From: Haloferax marinum
GTDB taxonomy: Archaea > Halobacteriota > Halobacteria > Halobacteriales > Haloferacaceae
NCBI RefSeq assembly: GCF_009674625.1
Contig: NZ_WKJQ01000001.1
Span: 2,852,001-2,916,000, forward strand
DNA length: 64,000 nucleotides
Direction: 5' to 3'
Positions within the stretch are counted from its first letter, which is position 1. The number at the start of each line of letters is the position of its first letter. The position numbers and the translations under genes were made by a program. Positions 32,662 through 41,901 of the stretch are shown one piece after another. Under the pieces are notes generated by a model that made no database searches, had not been told where the DNA came from, and worked only from the letters and a program-made list of their open reading frames with translations.

Positions 32662-34416
32662 ATGAGCCAGCAGCCCCCACGCGAGGAGGACGCAGACGAC
32701 GTGTTCTCTTCGGGAAAGGACCCGAACCTCCGAAGTTCGGAGGTCACAGAAGGGCCGGACAAGGCCCCGCACCGAGCGATGTTCCGCGCCATGGGATTCG
32801 ACGACGAAGACCTCTCGTCGCCGATGGTCGGCGTCCCGAACCCCGCCGCGGACATCACCCCTTGTAACGTTCACCTCGACGACGTCGCCGACGCGGCAAT
32901 CGAGGGTATCGAAGCGGCCGGCGGGATGCCAATCGAGTTCGGCACGGTCACCATCTCCGACGCCATCTCGATGGGGACGGAGGGGATGAAGGCCTCGCTC
33001 ATCTCGCGCGAGGTCATCGCCGACTCCGTCGAACTCGTCTCGTTCGGTGAGCGCATGGACGCACTCGTCACCGTCGCCGGGTGTGACAAGAACCTCCCCG
33101 GCATGATGATGGCCTCCATCCGGACCGACCTCCCGTCGGTGTTCCTCTACGGTGGGTCCATCATGCCCGGCCAACACGAGGGCCGTGAGGTCACCGTCCA
33201 GAACGTCTTCGAGGGTGTCGGCACCTACGCGGAAGGAAAGATGAGCGCCGACGAACTCGACGACCTCGAACGCCACGCCTGCCCCGGTGCAGGCTCTTGT
33301 GGTGGGATGTTCACCGCGAACACGATGGCCTCGATTTCAGAAGCACTCGGCATGGCACCGCTCGGGTCGGCCTCGGCACCTGCCGAGTCCAAAGAGCGGT
33401 ACGACGTCGCCCGCCGTGCTGGTGAAGCAGTCATCCACTGCGTCGAAAACGACCTTCGCCCCTCGGACGTCCTCTCGAAGAAGTCCTTCGAGAACGCCAT
33501 CGCGCTGCAGGTCGCAATCGGTGGGTCGACCAACGCCGTGCTTCACCTCCTCGCACTCGCCGCCGAGGCGGGTGTCGACCTCGACATCGAAGAGTTCGAC
33601 GAAATCTCTCGTCGCACGCCGAAGATTGCGAACCTCCAACCCGGCGGGACGCGCGTGATGAACGACCTCCACGAGGTCGGCGGCGTTCCGGTCGTCGTCC
33701 GTCGCCTGCTCGAGGCCGGATTGTTCCACGGCGACGCCATGACCGTCACGGGTCGAACCATCGAAGAAGAACTCGACCACCTCGACCTGCCGGACGACGA
33801 AGACATCGACGAAGACTTCCTCTACACCGTGGACGAACCCTACCAGTCAGAGGGTGCAATCAAGATTCTCACCGGCAACCTCGCCCCCGACGGTGCAGTG
33901 CTGAAAGTGACCGGTGACGACAAGTTCCACCACACCGGCCCCGCCCGTATCTTCGAGAGCGAAGAAGACGCCATGCGCTACGTGCAGGAAGGACACATCG
34001 AGTCTGGGGACGTCATCGCCATCCGCAACGAGGGTCCGCGCGGTGGTCCCGGCATGCGCGAGATGCTCGGCGTCACCGCCGCAGTGGTCGGACAGGGCCA
34101 CGAAGACGACGTGGCGCTCCTCACCGACGGTCGGTTCTCCGGTGCGACGCGCGGCCCCATGGTCGGCCACGTCGCCCCCGAGGCGGCCGACGGCGGCCCC
34201 ATCGCACTCCTCGAAGACGGCGACGAAGTGACCGTGGATATCCCGAACCGCGAACTCTCCGTCGACCTCTCCGACGACGAACTCGCCGCCCGGAAAGAAG
34301 AGTGGGAACCCAAACCGCCGAACTACACCTCCGGTGTGCTGGCGAAGTACGCTCGTGACTTCGGGTCGGCGGCCAACGGTGCCGTGACGAATCCGGCGCT
34401 TACGCGCGACGAGTAA
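32662..34416 (+). CDS. ilvD: Dihydroxy-acid dehydratase
   Basis: 584 residues, the standard IlvD/EDD length. Iron-sulfur and Mg site residues are seen in PCNVHLDD (Cys68), [11 protein letters not shown] (Cys141) and [14 protein letters not shown] (Cys207, Cys213). The C-terminal [15 protein letters not shown] segment is also typical. It dehydrates dihydroxy-isovalerate and -methylvalerate in valine, leucine and isoleucine synthesis. A TATA-like ctttaagt (32631-32638) lies 27 bases upstream, so it has its own promoter. Other ilv genes are not in this window. A palindrome plus T tract follows the stop. Confidence 0.97.
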   Translation: MSQQPPREEDADDVFSSGKDPNLRSSEVTEGPDKAPHRAMFRAMGFDDEDLSSPMVGVPNPAADITPCNVHLDDVADAAIEGIEAAGGMPIEFGTVTISDAISMGTEGMKASLISREVIADSVELVSFGERMDALVTVAGCDKNLPGMMMASIRTDLPSVFLYGGSIMPGQHEGREVTVQNVFEGVGTYAEGKMSADELDDLERHACPGAGSCGGMFTANTMASISEALGMAPLGSASAPAESKERYDVARRAGEAVIHCVENDLRPSDVLSKKSFENAIALQVAIGGSTNAVLHLLALAAEAGVDLDIEEFDEISRRTPKIANLQPGGTRVMNDLHEVGGVPVVVRRLLEAGLFHGDAMTVTGRTIEEELDHLDLPDDEDIDEDFLYTVDEPYQSEGAIKILTGNLAPDGAVLKVTGDDKFHHTGPARIFESEEDAMRYVQEGHIESGDVIAIRNEGPRGGPGMREMLGVTAAVVGQGHEDDVALLTDGRFSGATRGPMVGHVAPEAADGGPIALLEDGDEVTVDIPNRELSVDLSDDELAARKEEWEPKPPNYTSGVLAKYARDFGSAANGAVTNPALTRDE

Positions 34417-34420
34417 CGGA

Positions 34421-34436
34421 CCGAATTCGGATTTTT
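34421..34436 (+). terminator. Palindrome plus T tract after ilvD
   Basis: CCGAATTCGG (34421-34430) is a perfect 10-base palindrome starting 4 bases after the ilvD stop and followed by aTTTTT. It lies in the 18-base gap between the convergent ilvD and D-2-hydroxyacid dehydrogenase genes, where a terminator is needed. Confidence 0.6.
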
Positions 34437-35394
34437 AGACGACGCGGTTCCGGAAGTCGTCGTCGCCAGCGTCTAACTTTTCGACGTTCTCGGCGATGAT
34501 GTCGGCCAGTCGCTCCCAGTAGTTCGGTGTGTGGCCGGCGTTGTGCGGCGTGATGAAGACGTTCTCGAAGTTCCAGAGGTCGTGGTCGGAGGGGAGCGGT
34601 TCGGGGTCGGTCACGTCGAGTGCCGCCCCACGAATACCGTTGCTTCGGAGTTCGGAGACGAGTGCGTCGGTATCGACGACCGGTCCGCGCCCGACGTTGA
34701 CGAGGACGGTGTCGGGTTCCATCGACGTGAACGCCTCGGCGTCGACGAGGCCGCGCGTCGTCTCGGTCAGTGGGCACGCGACGACGACGTACTCCGAGCG
34801 AGCGAACGCGTCGTGGAGGCCCTGTTCGTCGTCGAATCCGACGACTTCGTCTGTTGGACCGCCCTTCTCGGGCGTGTATCTGACGCCTATCGTCTCGACG
34901 CCGAACGGGTCGAGGCGGTCGACGATGGCCTCGCCGAGCGCGCCGAGACCGACGACGGTAACCGTCGAGCCCTGCAGTTCGTGCGTCTGGAAGGACTGCC
35001 AGTGAGCGTCCCGTTGCTGGCGTTCGGCGACGTGGAACCTGCGGGCGAAATAGAGGATATTTCCGAGGACGTGTTCGGCGATGTTCGGCCCGTGAACACC
35101 CGACGCGTTGGTGACGGCGACGTCGTGTGTTTCGAGCGCCTCGATTGGAAGGTGGCCGGTTCCAGCGAACACGCAGGCGAACAGTTCGAGACTCTCGGCG
35201 GATTCGAGCGCCTGTTCGTCGACGGTGAATCCAGTGGCGACTCGGGCACGAGAGAGGAGTTCTCGTTCGTCTTCGGGGGTCCGTGCGAGCGCCACCTCGG
35301 CGTCGGGGAGTCGCTCACGAAGCGTTTGGGCGAACTCCGCTGCGGACAGTCCGTGAATCTTCTGGCGAAGAACCGCGATGTCTGGGTCGCTCAT
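34435..35394 (-). CDS. ddh: D-2-hydroxyacid dehydrogenase
   Basis: 319 residues. The NAD(P)-binding motif is VVGLGALGEAIVDRL (about residues 145-159). The catalytic Arg is in VNVGRGPVVD, Glu in DVTDPEPLP, and His in FITPHNAG. Such enzymes reduce 2-ketoacids to D-2-hydroxyacids; a homologous enzyme from Haloferax mediterranei with broad 2-ketocarboxylic acid range has been characterised. The position after beta-2, ending GVRYTPEKGG, with a neutral/basic residue in place of an acidic one, favours NADPH. Convergent with ilvD, whose pathway also handles branched 2-ketoacids, but they are separate transcripts. Confidence 0.93.
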   Translation of the reverse strand: MSDPDIAVLRQKIHGLSAAEFAQTLRERLPDAEVALARTPEDERELLSRARVATGFTVDEQALESAESLELFACVFAGTGHLPIEALETHDVAVTNASGVHGPNIAEHVLGNILYFARRFHVAERQQRDAHWQSFQTHELQGSTVTVVGLGALGEAIVDRLDPFGVETIGVRYTPEKGGPTDEVVGFDDEQGLHDAFARSEYVVVACPLTETTRGLVDAEAFTSMEPDTVLVNVGRGPVVDTDALVSELRSNGIRGAALDVTDPEPLPSDHDLWNFENVFITPHNAGHTPNYWERLADIIAENVEKLDAGDDDFRNRVV

Positions 35395-35535
35395 GGTCGT
35401 GAATACTCGAACTGCGTGATGAACCTGTCCGATTTCAGTCGTGGCCAGCGCCGAGTGAGAGACGCGTCTGTGCCAGCCACGTCGCTCGCGAGTCCCGTGC
35501 CTCGCCGACGCAGTCGTGGTCGGGTTCGCGGTCGA

Positions 35536-35640
35536 TGCTTAGCCGACGTAATCGTGGTCGGGTTCGCGGTCGGTGCTTAGCCGACGTAATCGTGGTCGGT
35601 GCTTAGCCGACGTAATCGTGGTCGGGTTCGCGGTCGCGGT
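35536..35640. repeat. Repeated copies of the 3' end of the adjacent small gene
   Basis: TTAGCCGACGTA with flanking tcgtggtcgggttcgcggtc occurs at 35539, 35577 and 35603 (spacings 38 and 26 bases; the third lacks a 12-base internal segment). On the minus strand these encode the last residues and stop codon (PDHDYVG-stop) of the 81-residue gene, repeated beyond its real stop. A further diverged copy, without the TTAG, lies near 35515. Slippage or repeated partial duplication of a gene end is the simplest reading. Confidence 0.85.
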
Positions 35641-35848
35641 CGTAGTGACGATTCTTCGAGATAGTTCTGGTGACGGCGACGGCGTCGACAGTCGGGTCCA
35701 CGACGAACCGGGTGCCATCTTCACCGAGTTTCCACGCGACGGGTGCGTACCCTTGCGGAGCGGGGCCGCCATCGACAAAGACGAGGTCACCAGTCTCGTC
35801 TCTGAACACCACAGGTGCTCGTTGCCCACCCGACTTTTCAGCGTTCAT
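35603..35848 (-). CDS. Small haloarchaeal protein (WKLGEDGTRFVVDP type)
   Basis: 81 residues from the ATG at 35848. A TATA-like tttatca (minus sense, 35873-35880) lies 27 bases upstream, supporting leaderless expression. The sequence reads as a short beta-rich domain (APVVFRDETGDLVFVDGGP, then VAWKLGEDGTRFVVDP) with no cysteines or membrane segment. I do not recognise its family. The codons of its last seven residues are repeated, out of frame, in the DNA after the stop, so the 3' end may be unstable between strains. Confidence 0.65.
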   Translation of the reverse strand: MNAEKSGGQRAPVVFRDETGDLVFVDGGPAPQGYAPVAWKLGEDGTRFVVDPTVDAVAVTRTISKNRHYDRDREPDHDYVG

Positions 35849-35992
35849 CCAGGCGAACGTCCTTCGGTCTGCGTGATAAACCTCCGTACCCAGTTATCAG
35901 ACACGGTAGTTAGATTGCCACACCGCACCGCAGTGTCCGACTGCCAACGTCGCTTCAGGGGGTTTAATACTCGAGCGAAGTGCTGTAGCGGT

Positions 35993-37384
35993 ATGGAACG
36001 CGTAGACGTCGCCATCGTCGGTGGCGGTCCGGCCGGGACGTCGGCAGCACACGCTGCCGCGTCGGCTGGCGCCACCGCCGTGGTCTTAGAGAAAGGCGTC
36101 CCCCGAGCGGACCGAGCTGGTCTGGGTCCGGACTCGACGGACGCCGCTGGTATCCTCGACTACTGGGTGGACATCATGGGCATCGACCCCGCCGAGATGC
36201 CGGACGACGTCGTCCTCGACATCCTCGACCGGGCCGAGTTCATCGGGCCGAGCGAGACGGTGACGCTTCGGAGCACGGGCATCGATTCGTCGTACGACGA
36301 GTTCGGATACACTTTCCACCGTGCGAAGTTCGACGACTGGATGCGGAGTCGCGCGGAGGACGCGGGCGCAGAGTATCGAGTGAAAGCGTCGGTCCGAGAC
36401 GTAGAGACAGACCTCGACGCGAGTGGGAGCGAAGACGACCCACGACACGTCGTCCGTCTGGCGAACGGCGAAGACGTCGGTGCCGACTTCCTCATCCTCG
36501 CGGACGGCCCACAGCGAACGGTCACGAACAAAGTTCTCGACCGATATCTGTCGTTCGACATCACCGACCGACTCGCTGCGCCGAAAGCCAACCACATCGC
36601 CTACCAGGAACACCGCGAGTTCCCGCCCGAACTGTTCGACGAAGTCGACGGCGCAATCAAGTTCTGGTGGGGATACATGCCCGGCCACACGGCGTATCCG
36701 TGGATTTTCCCGAACGACAACAACGTCTGCCGAGTCGGCCTCACGATGCCCATCGGCCTGGACATCGACGAGGTGAAAGACCGAGACGACTACAAACTGC
36801 TTCGCCCGGAAGACGAGCGCATCCCGCAAGGACGCGAGTACGTCCGTCGACTCCTCGAACAGGAGTACGGCGACGAGTACGACGTCGACGAGGACTTCCC
36901 ACTCGTCGAAGACCGGGGCAAGACCAAGGGGACAGAGACCTACGCCATCTCGTCGACTCGACCTATCGACTCACCCGTCGGAGCCGGCATCGCCGTCACT
37001 GGCGGTGCGATGGGTTCCACGTCGGCGTTCCACGAAGGTGGTGACCACGTCGCCGTCCGAACCGGCGGTATCGCAGGTGAACTCGCCGCCGAGGGCGACC
37101 TGAGCGAGTACAACACCCGCTGGAAGGACGCCATCGGTGACGAAATCCTCAGAAACGTCGCGATGGCCGAGATCGTCCACGACTACGGACCGAACGACTG
37201 GGACAAGACGTTCAAAGCGGCGCGCAAACTCCTCGCAAAAGACGGTGGCTACAAAGCGTTCGACACCGCCAAACTCTCGGCGGGCTTTAGCGCTGCCAAA
37301 CTCGCCACGCGGTACAAGAAGACGAAACTCAAGTACCGCAACGGCAAGTTCGTCCAACTGAAAGAGTCCGAGTACACACTGTAG
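35993..37384 (+). CDS. Geranylgeranyl reductase-family FAD-dependent oxidoreductase
   Basis: 463 residues from the ATG at 35993; ggtttaatac centred 27 bases upstream is a good TATA box, and the longer frame to 35573 crosses the repeats. The FAD Rossmann motif IVGGGPAGTSAAHAAASAG is at residues 7-25. A second FAD motif includes GAGIAVTGGAMGSTSAFHEGG near 340-360. The C-terminus is helical and basic. Family members saturate isoprenoid chains of archaeal lipids (digeranylgeranylglycerophospholipid reductase) or act as menaquinone reductases. It is somewhat longer than the ~400-450 typical, so the exact substrate is uncertain. The neighbour is a divergent small gene. Confidence 0.85.
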   Translation: MERVDVAIVGGGPAGTSAAHAAASAGATAVVLEKGVPRADRAGLGPDSTDAAGILDYWVDIMGIDPAEMPDDVVLDILDRAEFIGPSETVTLRSTGIDSSYDEFGYTFHRAKFDDWMRSRAEDAGAEYRVKASVRDVETDLDASGSEDDPRHVVRLANGEDVGADFLILADGPQRTVTNKVLDRYLSFDITDRLAAPKANHIAYQEHREFPPELFDEVDGAIKFWWGYMPGHTAYPWIFPNDNNVCRVGLTMPIGLDIDEVKDRDDYKLLRPEDERIPQGREYVRRLLEQEYGDEYDVDEDFPLVEDRGKTKGTETYAISSTRPIDSPVGAGIAVTGGAMGSTSAFHEGGDHVAVRTGGIAGELAAEGDLSEYNTRWKDAIGDEILRNVAMAEIVHDYGPNDWDKTFKAARKLLAKDGGYKAFDTAKLSAGFSAAKLATRYKKTKLKYRNGKFVQLKESEYTL

Positions 37385-37426
37385 TCGACCGAACGTTTAT
37401 CTTTGACTCCGGGATTCTCTCTGTCG

Positions 37427-37870
37427 ATGGATAGTTCTCTGTCTCGCCGTCGGTTGCTCCGGACTGGTCTGGCAGTCTCCGGAGTCGGTCTCTTGGCGTC
37501 TCTCGCCGGGTGTTCGTCGCTTCGGGGATGTACAGACGCAGAAATCTATCTGTATGCGGAGTTGGCCGGAAGCCCACCGTCTGATGCAACCGTCGTGTCG
37601 GCAGACGACCCACGCGTCGCAGGGAACGAGTGGATTCTAGAAGTCGTCGAAGGTGCGTCGGGTGGCCATCCACGCGAGTCGAGTATCTCGGATTGTCTGA
37701 GTGACTACGACGCGCTTCGCGCCGACCTCGACGCACTCCCCGAATCAGGCGGGCCAACCGACCGCGTCTACTACGTCCGAATCGACGGCCAAGTGGTTCG
37801 TCTCCGAGCAGCGTTCTTCGAAGGTGAGGAGACGGCGCGGTCGGAACTCGTTTTACCCCTGAAGAACTAG
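37427..37870 (+). CDS. Tat lipoprotein of unknown function
   Basis: 147 residues from the ATG at 37427. The signal is SRRRLLRTGLAVSGVGLLAS, then a lipobox LAGC (Cys at about 25), so the mature protein is lipid-anchored outside the cell. The ~120-residue mature part starts SSLRGCTDAEIYLYAELAG and is predicted to be a mixed fold with two Cys (GC at ~30 and CLSDY at ~88) that might pair. TATA-like gtttatc lies about 29 bases upstream. No family is recognised. It follows the flavoprotein gene by 42 bases on the same strand but has its own promoter. Confidence 0.8.
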   Translation: MDSSLSRRRLLRTGLAVSGVGLLASLAGCSSLRGCTDAEIYLYAELAGSPPSDATVVSADDPRVAGNEWILEVVEGASGGHPRESSISDCLSDYDALRADLDALPESGGPTDRVYYVRIDGQVVRLRAAFFEGEETARSELVLPLKN

Positions 37871-38068
37871 ACGGGAGTGCGTACCTCAAGTCCCCGTCCG
37901 AGTTGTCCCACTTTGGGAGCGATGACAGAACGGCGAACCCAGGTGCGCGACACCTACTGGCCGGCAGACGCCGGCGTACTTCGGAACGTCCGCGCCCGAA
38001 AGACGGACCGCCTGGCACGAGGGTTTCCCGGTTGACGCGGCACGCCGCCTCGGGATGATACCGGCCGT

Positions 38069-38088
38069 TAGTGTTCCGGGCGACATTC
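38069..38088 (+). repeat. Copy 1 of dispersed motif TAGTGTTCCGGGCGACATTC
   Basis: A 20-base motif repeated with one mismatch at 38290-38309 and with one substitution and a one-base insertion at 42979-42999. Copies 1 and 2 bracket about 200 bases of GC-rich, non-coding DNA in the same orientation, so they are direct rather than terminal inverted repeats. Confidence 0.7.
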
Positions 38089-38289
38089 GACCTTTTACAC
38101 TACGCGAGCCGTTGGCTCGCTCGGCGAAAGCTCGACCAAAAGCGCTCCTCGCTCCCGGCGGTCGCTCGTCGGCCTCGCCTGCGGCGAGCAAACCGGCGAC
38201 CTGCCGGGCCCTCCGGACCGCTCGGTCGCCGGATGCTTGTATTACATTCTGCTACCTTTCGTCGAACGTGGTAGTAGATTCTCGTCAGG

Positions 38290-38310
38290 TAGTGTTCTGG
38301 GCGACATTCT
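38290..38310 (+). repeat. Copy 2 of dispersed motif TAGTGTTCTGGGCGACATTC
   Basis: It differs from copy 1 at one position (C to T) and extends one base further (final T) in agreement with copy 3. It lies 148 bases upstream of the potassium-channel gene start. Confidence 0.7.
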
Positions 38311-38457
38311 ACACATCCGAAGAGCGGTATCGCGACGTGCTCACAGAGAAAAAACTGGGGAAATCGCCTGAACGACATTCGATTAGTCCACAATCAACCA
38401 AACAGTGAGGGGCGCGTACGCTTTTGTCGGCTTACGTACTAATACACGTATCCCAAC

Positions 38458-40143
38458 ATGTCCTCGCTCCCCGAGTCGATTCGTCGGTTCGAACCAAGCC
38501 GACGAATCCGACACGTCATCTACTACGTAGCCGGACTCGTGTTACTCATACTCTTCTACACGGTGGCATACAACTACGCGCTGTTACGGCTCGAAGGCGT
38601 CGATCAGTCGATTTTCGCCTCGTTCGAGTTCGTCATCCAGACGATGACCACTACCGGGTACGGTCAGGACTCGGGTATCTGGAGCCATCCGCTGATGTTT
38701 CTGTTCGTCGCGTTGATTCAGATTTCCGGCATCGCAATCGGGTTTTTCACGCTTCGTCTCATCATCATCCCGCTGTTTACCGGCGCTGAGGTCAACCTCG
38801 ACGACCGACTGAGTCCCAAAACCGACCACGTCATCATCTGCGAATACCGCCGTGACTCTGCAATCCTTCTGGACGAACTCCGCGAACTCGGCATCGACTA
38901 CGTGCTTATCTCCTCTTCACGGGAGGACGCCGAGTCACTCTCGAATCGCGGCTACGCCGCCATCCACGGCTCTCCACAGGCGACGTCGACCTTCGAGCGG
39001 GCCAGTATCGGAACTGCGAAGACGGTCATCACCGACGCTGGCGACGCGAACGTCGACACGATACTCACTGTCCGAGGGATGCGGCCGGATATCGACGTCA
39101 TCGCACTGACCGACGACAGCGAGATGGAATCGATACTGCGCACCGTCGGCGCGGATACCGTGCTGTCACCGCACGGCGTCTTGGGACATCGCCTCGCAGA
39201 GAAAGCCGTCGCCTCGTTCAGTTCCGAACTGCGAGACACCATCGAACTCGGGGGAGACACGAGACTGATGGAACTCCCAGTCTCGGATTCGAGCGAACTC
39301 GTCGGGCGCAGCATCCGAGAGACCAAGGTCAGAGAGCGAACCGGAGCCAATATCGTCGGTGCGTGGCTCGACGGCGAACTACAGCTCCCACCCAGTCCGG
39401 ACGCAGTTGTCCGTCCGAACACCGTCCTGTTGGTGTCCGGTGCGGAGGGCGCACTCAAGAACTTGAGCGAGTTCACCCGGCCGCCCCGGTCGTTCACCGA
39501 ACACGAACGCTTCGTGCTCGTTGGGTTGGGCGAAGTCGGTCACGCCGCCAAAGCGGTCATCGAAGAGTCCGGTGGTGAAGTCGTCACAATCGACGTCGAG
39601 GACCGACCAGGTGTCGATATCGTCGGCGACGGAGGCTCCCGAGACGTCTTGGTCGCCGCAGGTGTCGAGAGCGCCGGGGCTATCATCATCGGCGTCCCAG
39701 ACGACTCGATTGCACTCTTGACGACCGTGCTCGCACAGTCGCTCAACCCCGAGATAGAGGTGCTCGTCCGTGTTGGAGATGCAGAGGCCACGCAGAAGGC
39801 GTTCACCGCCGGGGCCGACTACGTCCTGTCAGTCCCACGGGTGAGCGCGAGGATGGTCGCAAAGGAGCTTCGAGGTGAGGACGTGCTCGCGCCGGCGAGT
39901 CAGATTCGTCTCGTTCGCGTCCCGGCCACACCGTTTTCCGGGTCGACACTCGGAAACTCCCGCATCTACGAACAGACTGGCTGTCGTGTCATCGCTATCG
40001 AGAGCGGAGACGGGCAAACGGTTTCGGTCGACCCGCAGTGGGTGTTCTCCGGAGACGAACGAATAACCCTGGTCGGGGCCGACGAAGCAGTGCAGAAGTT
40101 CCTCAAACGGTTCGACGTCTCCCCAACTGACCTCGCCAGATGA
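38458..40143 (+). CDS. Potassium channel with two RCK (TrkA-N/TrkA-C) regions
   Basis: 561 residues. Two membrane helices (about 20-40 and 77-100) flank a pore loop with the K+ filter TTGYG (residues 65-69). Two tandem regulatory RCK units follow: a first TrkA-N near 115-225 and TrkA-C near 240-335, then a second TrkA-N near 350-460, with VLVGLGEVGHAAKAVIEESG at its nucleotide site, and a final TrkA-C ending near 555. MthK-type channels have this architecture and open on binding Ca2+ or nucleotides. The first RCK lacks a GxGxxG loop (CEYRRDSAI), so it may not bind NAD. Two UspA genes follow, one directly downstream. Confidence 0.93.
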   Translation: MSSLPESIRRFEPSRRIRHVIYYVAGLVLLILFYTVAYNYALLRLEGVDQSIFASFEFVIQTMTTTGYGQDSGIWSHPLMFLFVALIQISGIAIGFFTLRLIIIPLFTGAEVNLDDRLSPKTDHVIICEYRRDSAILLDELRELGIDYVLISSSREDAESLSNRGYAAIHGSPQATSTFERASIGTAKTVITDAGDANVDTILTVRGMRPDIDVIALTDDSEMESILRTVGADTVLSPHGVLGHRLAEKAVASFSSELRDTIELGGDTRLMELPVSDSSELVGRSIRETKVRERTGANIVGAWLDGELQLPPSPDAVVRPNTVLLVSGAEGALKNLSEFTRPPRSFTEHERFVLVGLGEVGHAAKAVIEESGGEVVTIDVEDRPGVDIVGDGGSRDVLVAAGVESAGAIIIGVPDDSIALLTTVLAQSLNPEIEVLVRVGDAEATQKAFTAGADYVLSVPRVSARMVAKELRGEDVLAPASQIRLVRVPATPFSGSTLGNSRIYEQTGCRVIAIESGDGQTVSVDPQWVFSGDERITLVGADEAVQKFLKRFDVSPTDLAR

Positions 40144-40158
40144 GTCGCCTCGGCCGAC

Positions 40159-40234
40159 GGGGTGAGACCGTCTCCTCGTCGGGGGCCACCGTCGACAGGG
40201 TGAGACCGTCTCCTCGTCGGAGTCACCGTCGACA
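40159..40234 (+). repeat. Two-copy 38-bp direct repeat upstream of uspA
   Basis: Copies at 40160-40197 and 40198-40234 share gggtgagaccgtctcctcgt and most of the rest of a 37-38 base unit. Each contains the palindrome GAGACcGTCTC. They fill the gap between the channel stop and the UspA start and end at the likely uspA promoter, so they might bind a regulator twice. Confidence 0.8.
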
Positions 40235-40263
40235 TACTTGTGTCTCGGCCACGGAGTGTGCAT

Positions 40264-40695
40264 ATGGAACCATCCCACGTTCTCGTCCCGCTGGACGGGT
40301 CACCGCTCGCAGACGACGCGCTGGCACACGCGCTCGCCACGTTCGACTGTCCCGTGACGGTGTTGAACGTGGTGACGCCGCTCGATAGCCCGATGAGCGA
40401 AGGGGGTATCATCGGTGTCGACGAGTCACGGGAGGACGCCGCTCACGACCGGGCCGAGAACCTGGTCGCAGACGCGAAACGACGGGTAGAGGGGGCAGGC
40501 CAGCGCGTCGACACCGCAGTCGAAGCGGGCGACCCCGCGGAGACCATCCTCGCGTACGTCGACGCGCACGAGGTCGACCACGTCGTCATGGGCGGACACG
40601 GAGGCGACCGGAACGCACTCAGTCGTCGTCTCCTCGGAACTGTCGCTTCGACCGTCGTTGGGGACTCCCCGGTGCCGGTGACGGTTATCAAGTGA
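40264..40695 (+). CDS. Universal stress protein (single domain)
   Basis: 143 residues, one UspA domain. It starts HVLVPLDGSPLADDALAHAL and ends with VVMGGHGGDRNALSRRLLGTVASTVV, the ATP-binding G-x2-G-x9-G pattern (G-G-H-G-G...G). UspA proteins bind ATP or are dimeric stress sensors; haloarchaea carry many next to transporters. The ATG at 40264 was chosen because the in-frame extension to 40240 falls outside the family start. It lies between the K+ channel and the PiT permease, which it meets end-to-end (stops adjacent at 40695/40696). Confidence 0.93.
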   Translation: MEPSHVLVPLDGSPLADDALAHALATFDCPVTVLNVVTPLDSPMSEGGIIGVDESREDAAHDRAENLVADAKRRVEGAGQRVDTAVEAGDPAETILAYVDAHEVDHVVMGGHGGDRNALSRRLLGTVASTVVGDSPVPVTVIK

Positions 40696-41901
40696 TTACG
40701 CCCCAAGCACCGTGGCGAAGAGCCGGTAGAGCCCGAACCCGACCACTATCGACATGCCGAGCGTGAGGACCCAAAACCCCAGAGTGAAGCCGATTTTCCG
40801 ACGCGAGATACTCGAAGAGCCGCCGGCAAGCCCGCCGCCGATGACGCCGGAGATGATGATGTTGTTGAACGATATCGGGATGCCGAGCGCGATGGCGAGT
40901 TGTGCGATGATGAATCCGGGCACGAGCGCGGCGATAGAGCGTCGGATGCCGAGTTGTGCATACTCGCGGGACGTCGCCTGGAGCAGACGCGGTGCGCCCA
41001 TCCACGCTCCGCTGAGGATGCCGGTCGCCCCGAGTGCCAGCAGCACGATGGCCGGGAGTCCCAATTCGGCCCGGTAGAGGTTCTCCAGCGGCCCGGTCGC
41101 CAGTCCCACTTGACTCCCGCCGCTAGAGAACGCGACGACGCTTCCGAGCACGATGAGGAACGTCTTGATTCCCTTGTCGACTGACACCTGGGTTCGTCGC
41201 CGGATGAGCTGGAAGCTCACGATGGCGAAGAGCAGTGTTACGGCGACGGTGGCGATATCGACGCCTGCGACGGTCAGAAACGGGAGGGTGCCCGAGACGA
41301 ACCCGGCTACCGACTCCTGTGCCGCGCCGGTCGGAGAGGGGACGATACTCAATTCGATGTTCGCGACGATACCACCGACGATGCTCGCCAGCAGGGGAAT
41401 CGCCACCGTCTCTGGGATGTCGTCGCGACGCAACAGCTTGGCCGTGAGGTACGCGAGCCCGCCGGAGACAGGTGGTACGAGCGCCCAAAACGTCGCGATG
41501 CGCCGGTACGTCTCGAACGCGGGGTCGCCACCGAGCGACAGTCCGACTCCGACCATCGCACCCGTAGTCGCGAAGGCGGCCGGAACCGGGTAGCCGGTGT
41601 AGACACCGAACGCCATGAAGGCGGTGGCGGTCAAGAGCCCGGTGGTCGCCGCCAACGACGTGAATGCGACACCGTCGATGAGCCCTGACCCGACGGTCTC
41701 GGAGATACTCCCACCCTGCGTGAGTGCACCCAGTGCGGCGAGGATACCGATGAGGAAGGCAGCACGCATCGTCGAGATGGCGTTCGCGCCGATTGCAGGG
41801 GCGAACGGCGGCGAGTTACTGTTCGCACCGAGCGCCCACGCCGTGGCGAAGCTGGTCACAGTCGCGAGCCCGACGAGGACCCAGAACACGACCGCTACCA
41901 T
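40696..41901 (-). CDS. PiT-family phosphate permease (second copy)
   Basis: 401 residues with about 10-11 hydrophobic segments. The N-terminal repeat is ATAWALGANSNSPPFAPAIG and the C-terminal one is SFNNIIISGVIGGG, both close to the PiT signatures. Unlike the copy at 8713-9891 it retains a GAN motif. It is co-transcribed with a two-domain UspA protein, whose stop overlaps its start by 7 bases, so stress-protein gating of phosphate or another oxyanion is a reasonable guess. Sequence similarity to the first permease is modest, so substrate differences are possible. Confidence 0.9.
   Translation of the reverse strand: MVAVVFWVLVGLATVTSFATAWALGANSNSPPFAPAIGANAISTMRAAFLIGILAALGALTQGGSISETVGSGLIDGVAFTSLAATTGLLTATAFMAFGVYTGYPVPAAFATTGAMVGVGLSLGGDPAFETYRRIATFWALVPPVSGGLAYLTAKLLRRDDIPETVAIPLLASIVGGIVANIELSIVPSPTGAAQESVAGFVSGTLPFLTVAGVDIATVAVTLLFAIVSFQLIRRRTQVSVDKGIKTFLIVLGSVVAFSSGGSQVGLATGPLENLYRAELGLPAIVLLALGATGILSGAWMGAPRLLQATSREYAQLGIRRSIAALVPGFIIAQLAIALGIPISFNNIIISGVIGGGLAGGSSSISRRKIGFTLGFWVLTLGMSIVVGFGLYRLFATVLGA

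Larger units (their letters stand above)
37871..38457. other. Long intergenic region with GC-rich hairpins and a duplicated motif
   Basis: 587 bases with no gene I can support strongly. A 37-codon plus-strand frame at 37924 (MTERRTQVRDTYWPADAG) is the only candidate. The middle part (38090-38240) is GC-rich and full of short inverted repeats. It is bracketed by two copies of the motif TAGTGTTC(C/T)GGGCGACATTC (38069 and 38290), a third copy of which lies at 42979. The last 60 bases carry the promoter of the channel gene (cttacgtactaatac at 38430). Confidence 0.5.

Noticed and set aside
37924..38037. 37-codon plus-strand frame in the 37871-38457 gap
   Set aside because: Plausible composition but no TATA element at the right distance and no recognisable homology; left as intergenic.
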